Positions 11,170 to 22,700 of a DNA stretch of 64,000 nucleotides are shown one piece after another. Positions within the stretch are counted from its first letter, which is position 1. The number at the start of each line of letters is the position of its first letter. The stretch comes from Loripinus fragilis (taxonomy: Eukaryota; Mollusca; Bivalvia; Lucinida; Lucinidae), in the NCBI GenBank assembly GCA_964019695.1, contig OZ026518.1, positions 83,571,950 through 83,635,949 on the forward strand. Direction: 5' to 3'. A program made the translations under genes and the position numbers. Under the pieces are notes generated by a model. The model saw nothing but the letters and a program-made list of their open reading frames with translations, searched no databases and was not told where the DNA came from.

Positions 11170-11350
11170 TATTTACGCTCTAGAGACCCATATAAGCCTA
11201 GCGTCCTTTTTGTGGGACATAGGCAAACAGTGCAGGCCCAAATCAGACGCCGCAGAACCCGGCGTCTGATCAGGGTCTTCACTATTTGCTTACATATAAT
11301 TCTATTAAAATTTGAATAAAAATAAAATATGCTACCCAACATCCCTAAAG
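11170..11350 (+). repeat. Dispersed element with family A hairpin
   Basis: The hairpin at 11223-11289 has GCAAACAGTG / CACTATTTGC outer arms and TCAGACGCCG / CGGCGTCTGA inner arms. Its flanks (GTCCTTTTTGTGGGACAT on the left, TTTGAATAAAAAT on the right) match 26610-26790 in the opposite orientation. Confidence 0.6.
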
Positions 11351-11371
11351 ATTCTTGCCCTAAGTATCTAA

Positions 11372-11487
11372 GATGTTATTTTTATCATGCTCATAAATGT
11401 TAAAATTTTAACATTTATGAGCAAGATAAATATCGTGCTCAGCTGAGTTGAGCATGGCAAAAGTTTTACAACCTCGGGGCCAGGACT
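11372..11487 (+). mobile_element. GGCCCCGAGG MITE, right half
   Basis: An internal palindrome around ATGTTAAAATTTTAACAT is followed by CTCAGCTGAGTTGAGCAT and the terminal CCTCGGGGCC. It matches the right portions of the complete copies at 33974-34215 and 35977-36216. The left end is missing. Confidence 0.65.
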
Positions 11488-12304
11488 GATTGTGTTAATA
11501 CTTGAAGCAATAACAACACTCAAGCTGCAAGTTAGAGGACTCGAACTCAGAGCCTCGTCTTACCTTTACTTGCTAGATATTGTACCTCACTGTGAGAAAA
11601 AAAGAGATTTCGGACCAAATAATACTCAAAACTATGGACTGGGAGTGCTTAAGGGTCGGCTGTCTTTTAGGTATAATGTATAGCTAAAATACTTTCTTTA
11701 AATGTAATAGTAAAGGCGATGATCAAACTACACACATGTGCTTTCTGATCTGCCCTTTTTTCACATTTAGCACCGAATAAAATGGCCCATTTTTCGTGAC
11801 AAGTTTAAATGTATTTTCTTCTGGCGCAGATTATGTTTTACAAAACAAACAATTGACCAGATAATCCTCCCTTCTTAGCTTGGATTTTCGGCATCTCAAA
11901 CATGCTTATTATCGTCCAAACAATAACCCGCAAATTAATAATTTCGTTTGAGACCTACCGCTCAAATTGACCCTCTATTGTTTATCAATTCTGGGGGCCA
12001 TTTCACTTATAATTGAGTATAATGGCTTCTGCACGAACAGCGATTGAGCTTTACACCTTAGTCAATGGACCGGAACAACGGTTTCGGAAGTATATGACAC
12101 CTCCATCTGTGGCGGCATAACGCACCGTATTGGCACCTATGTCTATATAGTTGAGACGACATAATTGCAGAGAGTCACATGCCTACTGGCATTTAAAACA
12201 AGTGCTTGTGATTTAGTGACCATCATTTTGTGATAGTTTGTTTAACATTAGACCATTCTATATTGACAATTACTTGTAATATTTGTGATCTGTTCTGTTC
12301 TAAT

Positions 12305-12446
12305 ATGGATATGTATCATCCGGGTGTCTCTAGTGTCAGTGACTTTGACTTTGTTGCAGGCAATTTTCAGAACAACATGATTGTGGATATGACGTCATCG
12401 CCTTCTGATGACTCTGATAGCAAGAATGTATCCGAGGATTCCATTG
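12305..12446 (+). CDS. Forkhead (Fox) transcription factor, exon 1
   Basis: This exon encodes the N-terminal 47 residues, starting MDMYHPGVSSVSDFDF and ending in a Ser/Asp-rich acidic run (SSPSDDSDSKNVSEDSI). It stops at a good donor, TTG|GTAAGC, leaving one base of the next codon. Exon 2 begins with two bases after TTTTTTTTCAG, so joining restores GAG (Glu) and continues the forkhead frame without a break. An in-frame ATG at 12230 lies upstream, but the Met at 12305 is preferred because it begins the acidic, transcription-factor-like sequence; what precedes it looks like untranslated sequence. A TATA-like CTATATAG is at 12143-12150. The pairing of exons is inferred from phase, splice sites and protein character; no transcript was available. 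Confidence 0.72.
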
Positions 12447-12574
12447 GTAAGCGTGATTTCAAAAAGCCCAGGCTCCGTGGAAATAAACTTGTTTCATGCT
12501 CTACTAGCCGAGCATGAAATTTTTAATTGTTTATGTTAGTTGAAATAGCGCAATTGCTTAAAAACTCTAAGATG

Positions 12575-12660
12575 CTTACATCCTGCTTTTAAATGGTTGG
12601 CATCTTTACATTTATGAGCAGTATAAATTTCAGTTGAGTTTAGCATGAAAAAGTTTGATA
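12575..12660 (+). repeat. GGCCCCGAGG MITE fragment
   Basis: ATGGTTGGCATCTTTACAT, then TTATGAGCA and CAGTTGAGTTTAGCATGAAA, match the interior and right part of this MITE family. The terminal CGGGGCC is absent. Confidence 0.5.
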
Positions 12661-12862
12661 GTCTACTTGAACCATTTGAGATTTTTGCACTTTTTTCACT
12701 GACGTCTATACACATATGCGACGAGAACTCCTGTCTTTTGGTTATACATGTACTATTTAGTAAGACTGCTTAGCTTCAGACACTAGCTAGAATATTTAAA
12801 TTTTGCGTGGAGTAAGCTTAGTTATCAAGCTTTTGAGAGAGGGACGCTGATCAGGCTGTGTG

Positions 12863-13732
12863 GGTGTGCAGGCTGGACTCCGTTTTTGCTGCTCGCATTC
12901 ACCAAACTCAGACTTTCTCCTGACAAAGTCCATTTTTTTTTTGAAATTTTCAGGATTCTTATCTTTGAAAACTTTCAAACATTTTAACTTTAACGCATAA
13001 GGGAACGTTTTTAAGTTTCAACCCGAATTCAGGATTTTGAGGCTGACATTAGTCATTAGGTATATTTATGAAATCAGTGTTATATATTTTTCAGAATAGA
13101 CAATTGACCATTTAAACTCTAAATTGTTAAAATTTATATTAATACTGCATTTTTATGACAGATCCCCTCGAATTATGATGTTGAAATGTGCAAAAATTAT
13201 TTGATTTATTGATATCAACCGTTCAAACGCCAATCGCAAGAAAAGTACACTGCTTTTGTCGTTTGCTGACATGTTTTAGAAGCGTCCGGTGTGCAGGCTG
13301 GACTCCGCTTTTGCTGTTCGTATGCACCAAACTCAGATTTTTTACTTTTATATGGTCCATATAATGATTTTGATTTTTTTCAGGATTCTTTACTCTGAAA
13401 ACTTTCAAACATCTCATTGCATAAGCGCATGAGTGAATGTTTTTAAGTTAATCCCGATTTCAGGATCTTTCAGCTGATATTGGCCATTAGGCAAATTATA
13501 AAAGTTTTTTATATTTTTTTCAGAATAGACAATTGGCCATTTAAACTCAATATTGTTTAAATTTTATATGAATCATGGACGTGTGTATGAATAGTGCATT
13601 TTTATAACAGATCCCCTGGAATTCTGTCGTGAAAATGTTCGAAAATTATTTGATATTCAGTATTTCTATCAACCGTAAAAACGCCAATCGCAAGTAAAGT
13701 TATCTACTTTTGTCGTTTGCTGAAATGTTTTA
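12863..13732 (+). repeat. Tandem duplication, two units of about 425-445 bp
   Basis: GGTGTGCAGGCTGGACTCCG begins both units (12863 and 13288). Both then share ACCAAACTCAGA, CAGGATTCTT, ACTTTCAAACAT, AGAATAGACAATTG, ACAGATCCCCT and TTTTGTCGTTTGCTGA. Parts resemble the TGGGTGAAAGTT MITE family. The units differ by scattered substitutions, so the duplication is not recent. Confidence 0.75.
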
Positions 13733-13743
13733 GATGCCACCTG

Positions 13744-13811
13744 ACAAACAGTATTGACCCAGATCAGACTGCTCCCATAGGAGCAGTCTGACCTGGGTCC
13801 AAACTTTTTGC
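13744..13811. repeat. Hairpin repeat, family A
   Basis: Inner arms CAGATCAGACTGCTCC and GGAGCAGTCTGACCTG are almost perfectly complementary. The left outer arm is ACAAACAGT; the right outer arm has decayed (CAAACTTTTTG). Confidence 0.65.
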
Positions 13812-14484
13812 GTCTATACTTGAATTAAGGACATATGCTACTAAATACTTCCCACATTGAAATATTTTCAATACTTTGCATACAGTTTGTTTTATGCATG
13901 GGCTATCCGTTTATGAAATAAAAAGGATATGTCACCGTGCTTATTTTTTCAGAATCTCATATTGAAGTTTACAGCATTTGACCAATTTTCTAGAAATATA
14001 AAATAATAACACTAGTCCTAATTATCGAGCTAAAACGGTTGTAATCTTCAGCCAGCTTCTTTTTTTTAACTTAAATTACTGCCCATGACCTCAGACTTTT
14101 AAGAAAATGTGCACGTTTACTTGTTATCCCATGCTGTGACAAGATACTGCATGATATATTTTGACAATTTGTCAAAAAATGGAATTTGTTTTTAGAATAA
14201 ATCATGTATTAAAAAATCTGACATTGAAAATCTTGAAAATTTATTTTTAATTCATGGGCTATTATAATACCTTTCAGAAAAAAGAATAAAAATCTGGGGT
14301 CACCGAACTAATTCTCTTTCTAGAGGGCCAAATTTAACCCCACCCCCATAGGTTTCATGCGTAATTCAATATAAAAAGTTCGGGGATGACCATTTCGTTC
14401 GTTTTGATGATGCCATTTTACTAGTATATGACGAAATTTAGCATTAAAATGTAAAAAAAGAAAGAAAAAACACACTGAAAATAT

Positions 14485-14557
14485 GTGCGCATCCGGGAAT
14501 CGATCCTGGTCCTCTGGCTTTGTAGCCGGACACGCTAACCACCAGGCCACGAGGTCA
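14485..14557 (-). repeat. tRNA-like sequence (pseudo-tRNA or SINE head)
   Basis: The minus strand has an A box (TGGCCTGGTGG), a B box (GGATCGATTCC) and a near-perfect T arm (CCAGG-loop-CCCGG). Its length of about 73 nt fits a tRNA, but the acceptor ends do not pair and the anticodon loop is irregular. A functional tRNA gene is unlikely. Confidence 0.55.
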
Positions 14558-14893
14558 GGTCGTGCGCCGCTCTAAATAACCATACAAATAGTATAGACTC
14601 GGCCACTATCGTATTCGTAACCAGGATTATTATGTACGTTGTTTGATTTCGACTGAGCTACATGTATCTGTCTTTAGTGCTGAGACGATCAGTTCTGAAA
14701 AGATGTCAATAGATATTTCGAACACACTTTAATTAGTTATTTTGTGAAGAAAATGTCGGAACACCGATATGACATAAGAATATCGGAAGCTGTGTTGATC
14801 CGAATCCGTTAAGGGTCGAAAGACAGGACCCAGACAACTTTCCCCGTTTGCAGACGCGGGAAAGGTGCGCATTGGAAATAGCCGCATATGTCT

Positions 14894-15690
14894 TTAAACT
14901 CGATTTTTTATGTTTTTCACATTGATTTTCGACCGTGAAAACTTTTTTATTATTGATTCTAGTAAACTGTGTTCGCGATGAAAGTTGTAGAGAAAAATTA
15001 GCGCCAAATTCTCCAAGCGGTTCCAACATCATAGATGCTGCAATTAACTCTGCGCATAGATGCACTATTTGAGAATTTTAAGCAAAGCACAAATAAACTA
15101 AGTCAAATATGTCAGTCAAAAAGTTACATTGCACCGCCCCGATTCAATAAGAAAGGCGATGGGTGGCTTGTTCAAATATATTGGAAATCGCGCCTGATTC
15201 GCCCGTGCGTTAAGCTAGTTGGGTCATCTCGAAACTGTCCGTTTAGGAGCACGTGCATTAGAGAAAAATGGCTCGTCATGCGATATCTCAGTTTCTCTGT
15301 ACCTACAAATAATCATGCTCATAGTAGATTCAGAATATGCACGGTACATTCTGAGTCTACATACGTCAGGATTATGCTATAAACAACCGTTGAATAACAG
15401 TATTTACACCCCTTGTGAATATTCTTTTGAGACGAACCCTTTCTGTAACGCCTCTACAAAATTTACCTGTCAATAAAAGACTTAAAAAATTTGGCTGAAT
15501 TCAATTTATCGCAAAATCTTCATCTATGTACACAAAAATCTGTTTGTGCCACAAACTTCGGACCTCTTGGAGAAATCGGCGCTAATTTTTCTGTACAATT
15601 TTCATCGCGAACACAGTTTGCTAAAATTAATAATAAAAAAAGTTATCGCCAAAAATCAATGTGAAAAACATAAAAAATCGAGTTTAGTCA
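14894..15690. mobile_element. ~800-bp element with ~125-bp inverted repeats
   Basis: The left end TAAACTCGATTTTTTATG and the right end CATAAAAAATCGAGTTTA are inverted and the similarity continues inward for about 125 bp (GTTCGCGATGAAA... on the left). TA occurs at both junctions. The interior has only short frames with no transposase motif, so it looks non-autonomous. A solo end lies at 5873. Confidence 0.75.
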
Positions 15691-15847
15691 ATAATGTATG
15701 CATATATATGCAATGAACGACTTAACAGATGGCTTTTTCATGTACAATTTTAGCAGGCGTTTAAATTGGGCCAATTTGTGAGATCGCATTTTTGGGACTT
15801 AGCACATATGCTTAAAGCTACACTTAAAGCATGCTTACGCAGCAACC

Positions 15848-15945
15848 TAGTAGAGATATGGGGCTAATTGTCAGTTTGAGCCATCATCTACTTGCATACT
15901 TTATGCATGCAAGCAGAGAAGGCTCTGGCGAAACTTTGTTATGAT
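15848..15945 (+). repeat. Decayed family B hairpin element
   Basis: CATCTACTTGCATACTT, then TATGCATGCAAGCAGAGAAGG and CTCTGGCG, match the left flank and arm seen at 8290-8340. The right arm is missing. Confidence 0.45.
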
Positions 15946-16029
15946 AGCTTTTATGACATCTTTTTGGTCATGCAATTTATCTGCATCTATCTAATACAAT
16001 ACATAGAAGAATTATAGGCCGAGATAACA

Positions 16030-16100
16030 AAATATTTTTGGGTGCTCAAAAGAACCGGCTCATTGAGACGGTCTTTTGAATACCCACAACACATGGTTAA
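16030..16100. repeat. Hairpin repeat, family C
   Basis: GGGTGCTCAAAAGAACCGG, CTCATTGAG and ACGGTCTTTTGAATACCC form a stem around CTCATTGAG. Related hairpins lie at 9283, 24345, 31690, 32270 and 32835. Confidence 0.6.
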
Positions 16101-17134
16101 GTTAAACTATTTTGTTTTAAAAACGCTCTTACTTCACGCTAGAGAACCTCTGTACTCGAAAGGTGCAATCATCGCGTGGTGGTTGCAGTCTACAAGTGCA
16201 CTAAATAGTGTACCTAGCTATTTTAAAGGGTAATATTTTGGTCAATATTTTACTTCTGAAACTATTCATCGCGAAATATTGGTCACTTAAAAATCTAGCT
16301 ATATATCTGCTGAACACTATTTTTGTGGGTTGAGCATAGTCGCTACAGCGCCAGAGTTATGTCAAGAATGTTATTTTTTCATGAAACAGTGGGCGAAAGA
16401 AATTTCTGCTAAAAACAGCTTATCATGTTCTTGAAGGATCATTGACGGTTTGGGCCTTATACGCCTATTTTTCTGATTCACAGAACGCTGCTTTTGATCT
16501 TCTAGTGTGGTGCATGTAGCATCAGTGCAATTGGTGAATCTAATGGCAAGAGCAAGCTAGCAAAATATTTTCAAAATTCCTACGCACTCGAGAGTTATGG
16601 CGGGTAGAAAGGGGAAGGGGTCTGAAATTTCATGAAAATAAAAAGTGCTTTAAAAAGTGATTTATGCACGTTTTCTTGATTTATTTGGTAGGCATGGTGA
16701 TATCTATTGAAAATACCATATGCAGAGTAGCAACGGATCACGATAATTGATGAAATTGTTTTAAAACAAAATATGTTTTGTAATAAAATGATTTTGGGGA
16801 GATAATTTAGAAGTTACCTGTACATTTTTGACTACATGTACCGTAAATAATACAAAAATGAAAGCTCAACACAAGATATAAATATTTTTGAAGGAAAGAA
16901 GGTGTCCCATTTAGCATTGGAAAGTAAAACTGATTCTAACTAGATCCTTTGAATATTACTTTTGCTTTGTTTAAAGGGCATAACATGTTAAATATATTTA
17001 AAGTGTCCGAATATTTATGGTATATATATACATGTATATCCCTATATGAGACAATATATTGAACACTAAAGTATTTACCTGTTATAACTCTTTGCATGCC
17101 AGTAGATAATTTTGTTGTCTGCCGATAGCTTTTA

Positions 17135-17201
17135 GCAAACAGTTTGGACCCAGATGAAGACCAACAGAATATCGGTCTTGATCTGGATCCAATCTGTTTG
17201 A
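17135..17201. repeat. Hairpin repeat, family A
   Basis: Left arm GCAAACAGTTTGGACCCAG, inner AAGACC / GGTCTT, right arm ATCTGGATCCAATCTGTTTG. Its right flank (GTCAGCAGACGA at about 17256) matches the element copies at 34270, 35115 and 35489. Confidence 0.6.
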
Positions 17202-17933
17202 TACTCCGATGGTAGTCCTTGGTGGTTTATTGTTAAAAACTTAATTTTGAAGAAAGTCAGCAGACGAAAATAAAAACATGAACAATTCCCTAGCGTGCAA
17301 TTAGATAAGTACAGGACGTTTGCAAAAGAATGTGTCATTTAATAACAGTGAGATTTTTTTTTATGAAAAAATACATTAAACCTTGCTAATTCTACTTTTA
17401 ATCTTTAAGTACTGTATATTAAACTAGCACAGAATACAAAGCAATTTAGGAGGTTGGTTCTAACGAATTTGTTTACTGTCAGTAATTTCTTATTTGGTAG
17501 AAAAGGCATTTTATGGGCTTAAGCCCCTGGTTATTGGGCTGCTGAACATCTTTCCCCCCCCCGTGTGCCAGCAAGCCACTTCCATACAATGTGTAAAATA
17601 TGGTAACACATATACTTGCCAAAGCTTTTGCTGGCACACGGGAAGGAATGATATTTTAAAAAATGTTTTCGGATTTCTATATATTATAATGTAAAACTGA
17701 TTGTTCTACCCAAAATTTTACATCTTTGAAGCATTTAATATCGAAAACGGATTTCACAGCCATAAAGTACTCAGGTCAGGGTAGCTTTAAGGTGAAAAAA
17801 GGGACGATTGACAAACTTTTATTTTTACTGAAAACCATAGGCATTTACCCATAGCAAGTGTCAATGATCCTTTATGATTACTTCAGCTAAAATGCAAGAT
17901 GACAGTACTTTAATGTGAGAAAACTTCGACAAC

Positions 17934-18142
17934 TGAGGCTAGAGCATTTTTTAAGCTATTCAAGCTTTTCATACCCTACACATAGTTCTGTATATCGGGT
18001 GTTCTTGCCCAGTGGTCGGGTGGTTGACTGTTTTATGTTGATTTTATTTAGACACTCGACTACTGGGCCAGAACACCCGATATAGAGAACTATGCGTACA
18101 GTATGAAAAGCTTGAATAACTTCCAAAATGCTCTGTCCTCAG
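17934..18142. repeat. Long inverted repeat with ~90-bp arms
   Basis: Arms 17934-18026 and 18051-18142 share TATCGGGTGTTCT, TCAAGCTTTTCATA and GCATTTT in inverted order, with a loop of roughly 25 bp. It lies inside the 2.35-kb element. Confidence 0.75.
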
Positions 18143-18550
18143 ATTTCGAACTTTGTGCACATTATAGGTTTGGTATTTTGCATTTTATCGAAAGTAAGCA
18201 TAAATTCCAGAACTTAGGCGAACATTTCTTTCATCCTCTTTTTCAGGAAAAAAATCACATTTTTGGCATAACTCTGGCGCCTATCACTAAACCCTCAAAA
18301 AATTGTTAAGCAGATACACAGCTGGATTTATAACTGAAAATAATTCGCAATGAATATTTGCAGAAGTAAAAAAATGACCAAAATATTACCTTTATTAACA
18401 GCTAGGTACTCTATTTTGCGCACTCGTCGACTGCAACCATCACGCGATGACTGTGCTGTTCGAGTACAGCGGTTCTCTAGCGTGTTACATAGGGGACTGG
18501 GAAGATGACAGAACAGAAAGTGTATTTTTTGACGTAAACTTTATAGTTTC

Positions 18551-18722
18551 CAGGGTCGGATCGAGGATTTCGGGAAAGGGGGTTCATATGTATAAAAGGG
18601 GTAGGGGGTTCGCTTTGCTGATTTTATCTCATTTTCTTTAATATCACATGAATATCAAAGGATATTAAAAAACGGGGCGCAGGGAGGGTGGATCCAGCGA
18701 CCCCCCTCTGGATCCGCCACTG
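18551..18722 (-). mobile_element. hAT-like MITE with CAGTGGCGGATCCAG end
   Basis: The right end, read on the minus strand, is CAGTGGCGGATCCAGAGGGG, a well-known type of hAT terminus. The left end CAGGGTCGGATCGAGG is a diverged match. The interior resembles 33200-33425. Non-coding. Confidence 0.65.
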
Positions 18723-19283
18723 GTTTCTTATCAATCAAATACAATAAAAAAAATATACGTGTACTTGTCACAAATACTTTTTAGTTGCAGTGCTTAACTG
18801 ACGATCTTTGGTTTAATAACCATGTATGCAAATCACCCCATAAACGAGACATCAGCAAAGCAGTGTTGATCCTTATGAGAAACTACCAGCTTTGGCATCT
18901 TATCCCGGATCCGGGTCAAAGCGAATGTTAATTCTTCCAAATAAACCGGCAGGAAAAATAAAACTGCGAGGTTTGAATGACTTTCATAGGTTTAGGTACA
19001 ATGACGTATCTAAATGTTTGTTTGCTTGATTTGATTCTTTATGTCCCATCAACAATCTTTTAGTTATGTAGGGACGGGTCTTCATGGGTTGAACCAGTAC
19101 TAAGTTAGGTGACTGATCTAAATAATAGCCTTATGATAATTTAAGATCAAATCAGTTATATCATGCATATCAATATATGGAGGCTGAGCCCAATTTCAAT
19201 AATGGTTAGGTGGCAAGGGCTATGAACTTGCTTGTTAGCAAGTATCATCATAATTGAGCCGGTTCATGGGACTTGGTACTTAT
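18723..19283. other. Intronic stretch, nothing recognised
   Basis: No repeat ends or coding motif were recognised. Confidence 0.4.
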
Positions 19284-19420
19284 CGCATATGCGAGCAGCG
19301 AAGGCTCAGGCGAGCCGCGCTAATACCAGAGCATTCGCTGCTCGCATACACGAAGACGGAACATAGATGTTGGTTCAGACGAAAGTTTAGGCCTCTCATC
19401 GGATCCCGCTATGTAGCATC
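19284..19420 (-). repeat. Family B hairpin element, inverted
   Basis: The hairpin at 19284-19350 has arms CGAGCAGCGAAGGCTC and GAGCATTCGCTGCTCG. The right flank, read on the minus strand, contains CAACATCTATGTTCCGTCTTC and resembles the left flank of the copy at 8271. Confidence 0.6.
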
Positions 19421-19609
19421 ATAGCGTGCAAATTTATAAAGAGTAAGGACGGACGGACTCACATAGTGATTATAGTGTAGGCCCAAGGGTCGTGCAATTT
19501 TAATTATTACACATGTACAAATGTATGCTATGAATATCTCATGAACTGGCTTTGTATATGAAAAAGACTAGGTGACGGTCAGATTATTACTTTTCCAACT
19601 TTAGTTGTG

Positions 19610-19890
19610 CACTGTAAAAATTGCGTAAGTTTACATCAAAAAGGGGTGGCAGCTCAGCTGCCACCCCTTTTGGTGTTAACCCACACGTTTTTTCTTACTT
19701 TCCTTCTAAAAAGGTGACACCAACATTTATCCAGTGATAAATGTTAAACATTTCTACCTGTAAATGCTGTAGTTATTCTGTGGATCGATACAATCTAACA
19801 TTGCATTTAAAGTTGGCGAAGGGTAACACCAAACCGGTGGCGGTTCACCTTTACCAGATTAAGTGTTAAGTTACACTATTTTTTACAGTG
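19610..19890. mobile_element. CACTGTAAAAA MITE, complete copy
   Basis: The ends are CACTGTAAAAA and TTTTTTACAGTG, with TG next to each end as a possible duplication. A near-perfect internal palindrome, AAAAGGGGTGGCAGCT and AGCTGCCACCCCTTTT, lies near the left end. Partial copies lie at 32336-32510 and 36966-37038. Confidence 0.75.
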
Positions 19891-20137
19891 TGGGAACTTA
19901 CATGTACTTGAAACGTCTCATCAACTCATTTTAACGGTCACCAATAACTTATCGTATTCGTCTTATAAGCACCATGTACACATGATACGAACTTCTACAC
20001 CTCTTTTGAAATTGGTGATTCAGATCAGCTGGTCTGTGATAAAACTAGCTGATAAGAATCTGCACTTTTCACCCACATGAAGAATCTATATTAGAAGTAG
20101 AATTAAAACACCGAAATGTGTGGAAATCAGAAATACC

Positions 20138-20316
20138 GTCAACCCTGTGTAAACCGGCCACTCTCAAAAAGACCAAAAATGGTTTTCAAGACTAATTATC
20201 GTTTAATGCAGGTCAAAAGTATTGCGCATTCTGCATTACTTTCGACCTTCATTGAGCTACCATTTGCCATTAAGATTTTTGTTTCTATCTATTTTCAGTG
20301 GCCGTTTTACACAGTT
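20138..20316. mobile_element. CTGTNTAAACCGGCCAC MITE, copy 1
   Basis: The left end CTGTGTAAACCGGCCACTC and right end AGTGGCCGTTTTACACAG are inverted. The interior palindrome (GCAGGTCAAAAGTATTGC with its mirror) is shared with 38930-39116. The ends resemble pogo/Tc1-type termini. Confidence 0.7.
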
Positions 20317-20790
20317 TTTTTTCTGTATATATATATGTAGTATAACCAGTCCATGCAGCACTCAGCGCATGTGCGCTTATAAGGTCGAATACGGTATGGT
20401 TAAGCAGAACAGCTCTTAAATAAAATCCCCTTAAAACGTTTCTGTAACAAAACTGTGTATCCAGATCAGACTGCTCATATGTATGTTGAAATTAGTCCTT
20501 GACGTAAGCATTAACATACAGCAGACGAAGCAGTCGACATTTCAGGTGCATTTTTACGTAGCAGACGCAGGGATATTTTAAACCAGTCAGTTTTGATGTC
20601 CACGGTTTGTATCAGATGGGATGAGTCCTATGCCTAAGCCAAGTTCTGCCAACAATCATGTGAATTCCCCCTTTTCATTTGTTTCATCCCATCCGACAGG
20701 GATATATTAAGTAAAATGAGGAAAAAATTCACATCTGGATTCGCAGGCAAGCAAACATTTCTAAACACATAGGCAAAAACAAACAAACCA

Positions 20791-20950
<160 letters not shown>

Positions 20951-20952
20951 AC

Positions 20953-20990
20953 ACAAACAAACAAACAAACAAACAAACAAACAAACAAAC
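20953..20990 (+). repeat. (CAAA)n microsatellite
   Basis: About nine ACAA units directly follow the TA tract. Confidence 0.9.
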
Positions 20991-21369
20991 CATAAAACAT
21001 ACAAAACAGATAGATGTACAAAAAATCTTCAAACCATTATCTTTCAGGGATGGCACTTTCCAAATACTGGACTAACTGATACATTGATTATGGGTACATG
21101 TGCCATACTTGCCAGATGTTTCTTTTAAAAATCGAATAAAAATGAAAAATACCACACAACACCCCTAAAACCTGAAATAGACTTGTCCTACTGATAGAGA
21201 TAGGAAAGTTCATTCGGATTAAACGGTGTGACCAACCGTCTTCTGTGCGGCAATTGAGCTTGACGTTGACGGCACTTGGACCAGAGACGCTATCGAACTT
21301 GCTGGCGGCAACTTATTAGGATTTTATACTACTCGATAATTCCATTTGATTATAGGATAAAATAATTAC

Positions 21370-21430
21370 AGAGCAGACTCAGATCAGGAGTCGCAGTACG
21401 CGGCGCCTGATCTGGTTCTCCACTGATGCT
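21370..21430. repeat. Hairpin repeat, family A
   Basis: Inner arms AGATCAGGAGTCGC and GGCGCCTGATCT pair imperfectly. The outer arms have decayed. The left flank resembles that of the 26668 copy. Confidence 0.5.
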
Positions 21431-21504
21431 TACAAAAGTTTTCTTAGTATGTATAAAAATAAGAACAAGCGAATAAGCCATGTTGCAATCCTCTAGACGC
21501 TGGT

Positions 21505-21735
21505 GGACTATAGTCCTGCCGCAATAATAAGAAACGCGAAAATCTGGAATATTATTTTATCACTTGCATTTTTCCGAACATTAAGCTCAAATCTGGATTT
21601 AGAATATCCTGCAGTGTCAGCAGAAAATTGTTTGAAAAATCTACTACCACTGCCCTGACCCCTAATCTCTTGGGAATTTCGACATTTTTAGGCTTTCTGA
21701 AAAGCGGGGGGAATTTAAACGGTGTAACAGCCATG
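21505..21735 (+). repeat. Dispersed ~235-bp repeat, copy 1
   Basis: GGACTATAGTCCTGCCGCAA and AATAAGAAACGCGAAAAT, and a GCGGGGGGAAT region at the far end, recur in inverted orientation at 23945-24185. No clear terminal repeats. Confidence 0.5.
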
Positions 21736-22510
21736 TGACGGCCTATATATCTGTACTTAAATTTCTACAGGTAAGTGTCAAAAGCATGACACATTTTAAA
21801 ATCGTGATTATTTTGTACAAGCTAGTTTTATTTTTTAAGCACTGTCATTCAGTTGATAGTATCCATTCAATCAGCGTAGGCACTGATCCATTATATTCAG
21901 TTTGATCCGGGTAAATACTGTTTGCTATGTTTGTAAGGACATTTTCTACTAAAACAGCATCATGTGGCTATTATGGACATTTTTATAAAACAACTTTTAC
22001 AGTGGTACACGGCATAAGCATTATCAACTACATATGTAATTTTATAGTCAACCATTCATTTTCTGTAAAAAGCTATTTACATACATTCTTTCAAGACAAA
22101 GTCAAATAAGTGGAATAAAATGCCCAAATTCTACCATTATAATTATTAGAGCTAAATAAGCAGTAATACCAGGCAATATATTTTGTCAAAATACTGCCTA
22201 AACTGATTCACGATTATTGAATGCTCAATGTGATATAAATTGAAAACGTACATCCAAAATCATTTATTCGCGATTCTAATTTATGCAGCAGTACTTTATA
22301 TATACGATACACTTTATGCTATACTGAACAGAAGTGAAAACGCTTCACTACAATATTTTATATTTTGTGAGAAAGTATTGGACGAAAAGCTCAATAATGA
22401 TTTCCAGACATCCAGCAAGCGATTCGTCGAAGCTCCACCAATTTGTCTCTTTTGATGTCTGAGTTATGTTCCTTTTTGTGTTTAAAGCTTTAGTCACTGA
22501 ATTTTGCAAT
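21736..22510. other. Intronic stretch, nothing recognised
   Basis: AT-rich, short frames only. Confidence 0.4.
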
Positions 22511-22522
22511 TGCGCATGCGCA
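22511..22522. promoter_or_regulatory. NRF-1-like palindrome
   Basis: TGCGCATGCGCA is the classic NRF-1 recognition palindrome. It lies deep in the intron and may be chance; related TGCGCA motifs occur in the family B hairpins. Confidence 0.3.
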
Positions 22523-22599
22523 AAAATATTGTTATGCTTGTCAGAATTCGTCATACTTTTGTTGCATTAATACACAAGAAAACTGTCTGACGGTAAATA

Positions 22600-22700
22600 T
22601 TGTATTAGTTCGTACACTCGAATAGTTCGTACACCATGAATTATTCACGACTGGTCAGTTCAAAATGTCAAGTATTAGTTCGTACAGTGGTCATTTTCTG
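22600..22700 (+). repeat. TAGTTCGTACA short direct repeats
   Basis: ATTAGTTCGTACA occurs twice and ATAGTTCGTACA once within about 85 bp. The remaining sequence to 23944 shows nothing else recognisable apart from a half hairpin of family B near 23090-23160. Confidence 0.5.

Larger units (their letters stand above)
16135..18484. mobile_element. 2.35-kb element with long (~280 bp) inverted ends
   Basis: The left end CACGCTAGAGAACC is mirrored by GGTTCTCTAGCGTG at 18471-18484. Inward of both ends lie GCAGTC, AGTGC, GTACCTAGCT, GGTAATATTTTGGTCA and GCGCCAGAGTTATG, in inverted order, over about 280 bp with many substitutions. The interior has only short frames. It also contains a second inverted repeat (17934-18142), a family A hairpin (17135-17201) and a CCGTGTGCCAGCAA / TTGCTGGCACACGG pair (17561-17641, just overrunning). 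Long inverted ends suggest a foldback or Mutator-like non-autonomous element; the class is not established. Confidence 0.7.

Noticed and set aside
11530..11610. Possible tRNA-like sequence on the minus strand
   Set aside because: Only a B-box-like GAGTTCGAGTCC is visible; no A box or cloverleaf.
12230..12304. Upstream in-frame ATG for the Fox protein
   Set aside because: The residues it adds are Cys/Ile-rich and unlike a Fox N-terminus; the Met at 12305 is more plausible, though not proven.
17561..17641. Separate MITE with CCGTGTGCCAGCAA ends
   Set aside because: Only 81 bp with 14-bp arms and no second copy in the window; listed within the 2.35-kb element instead.
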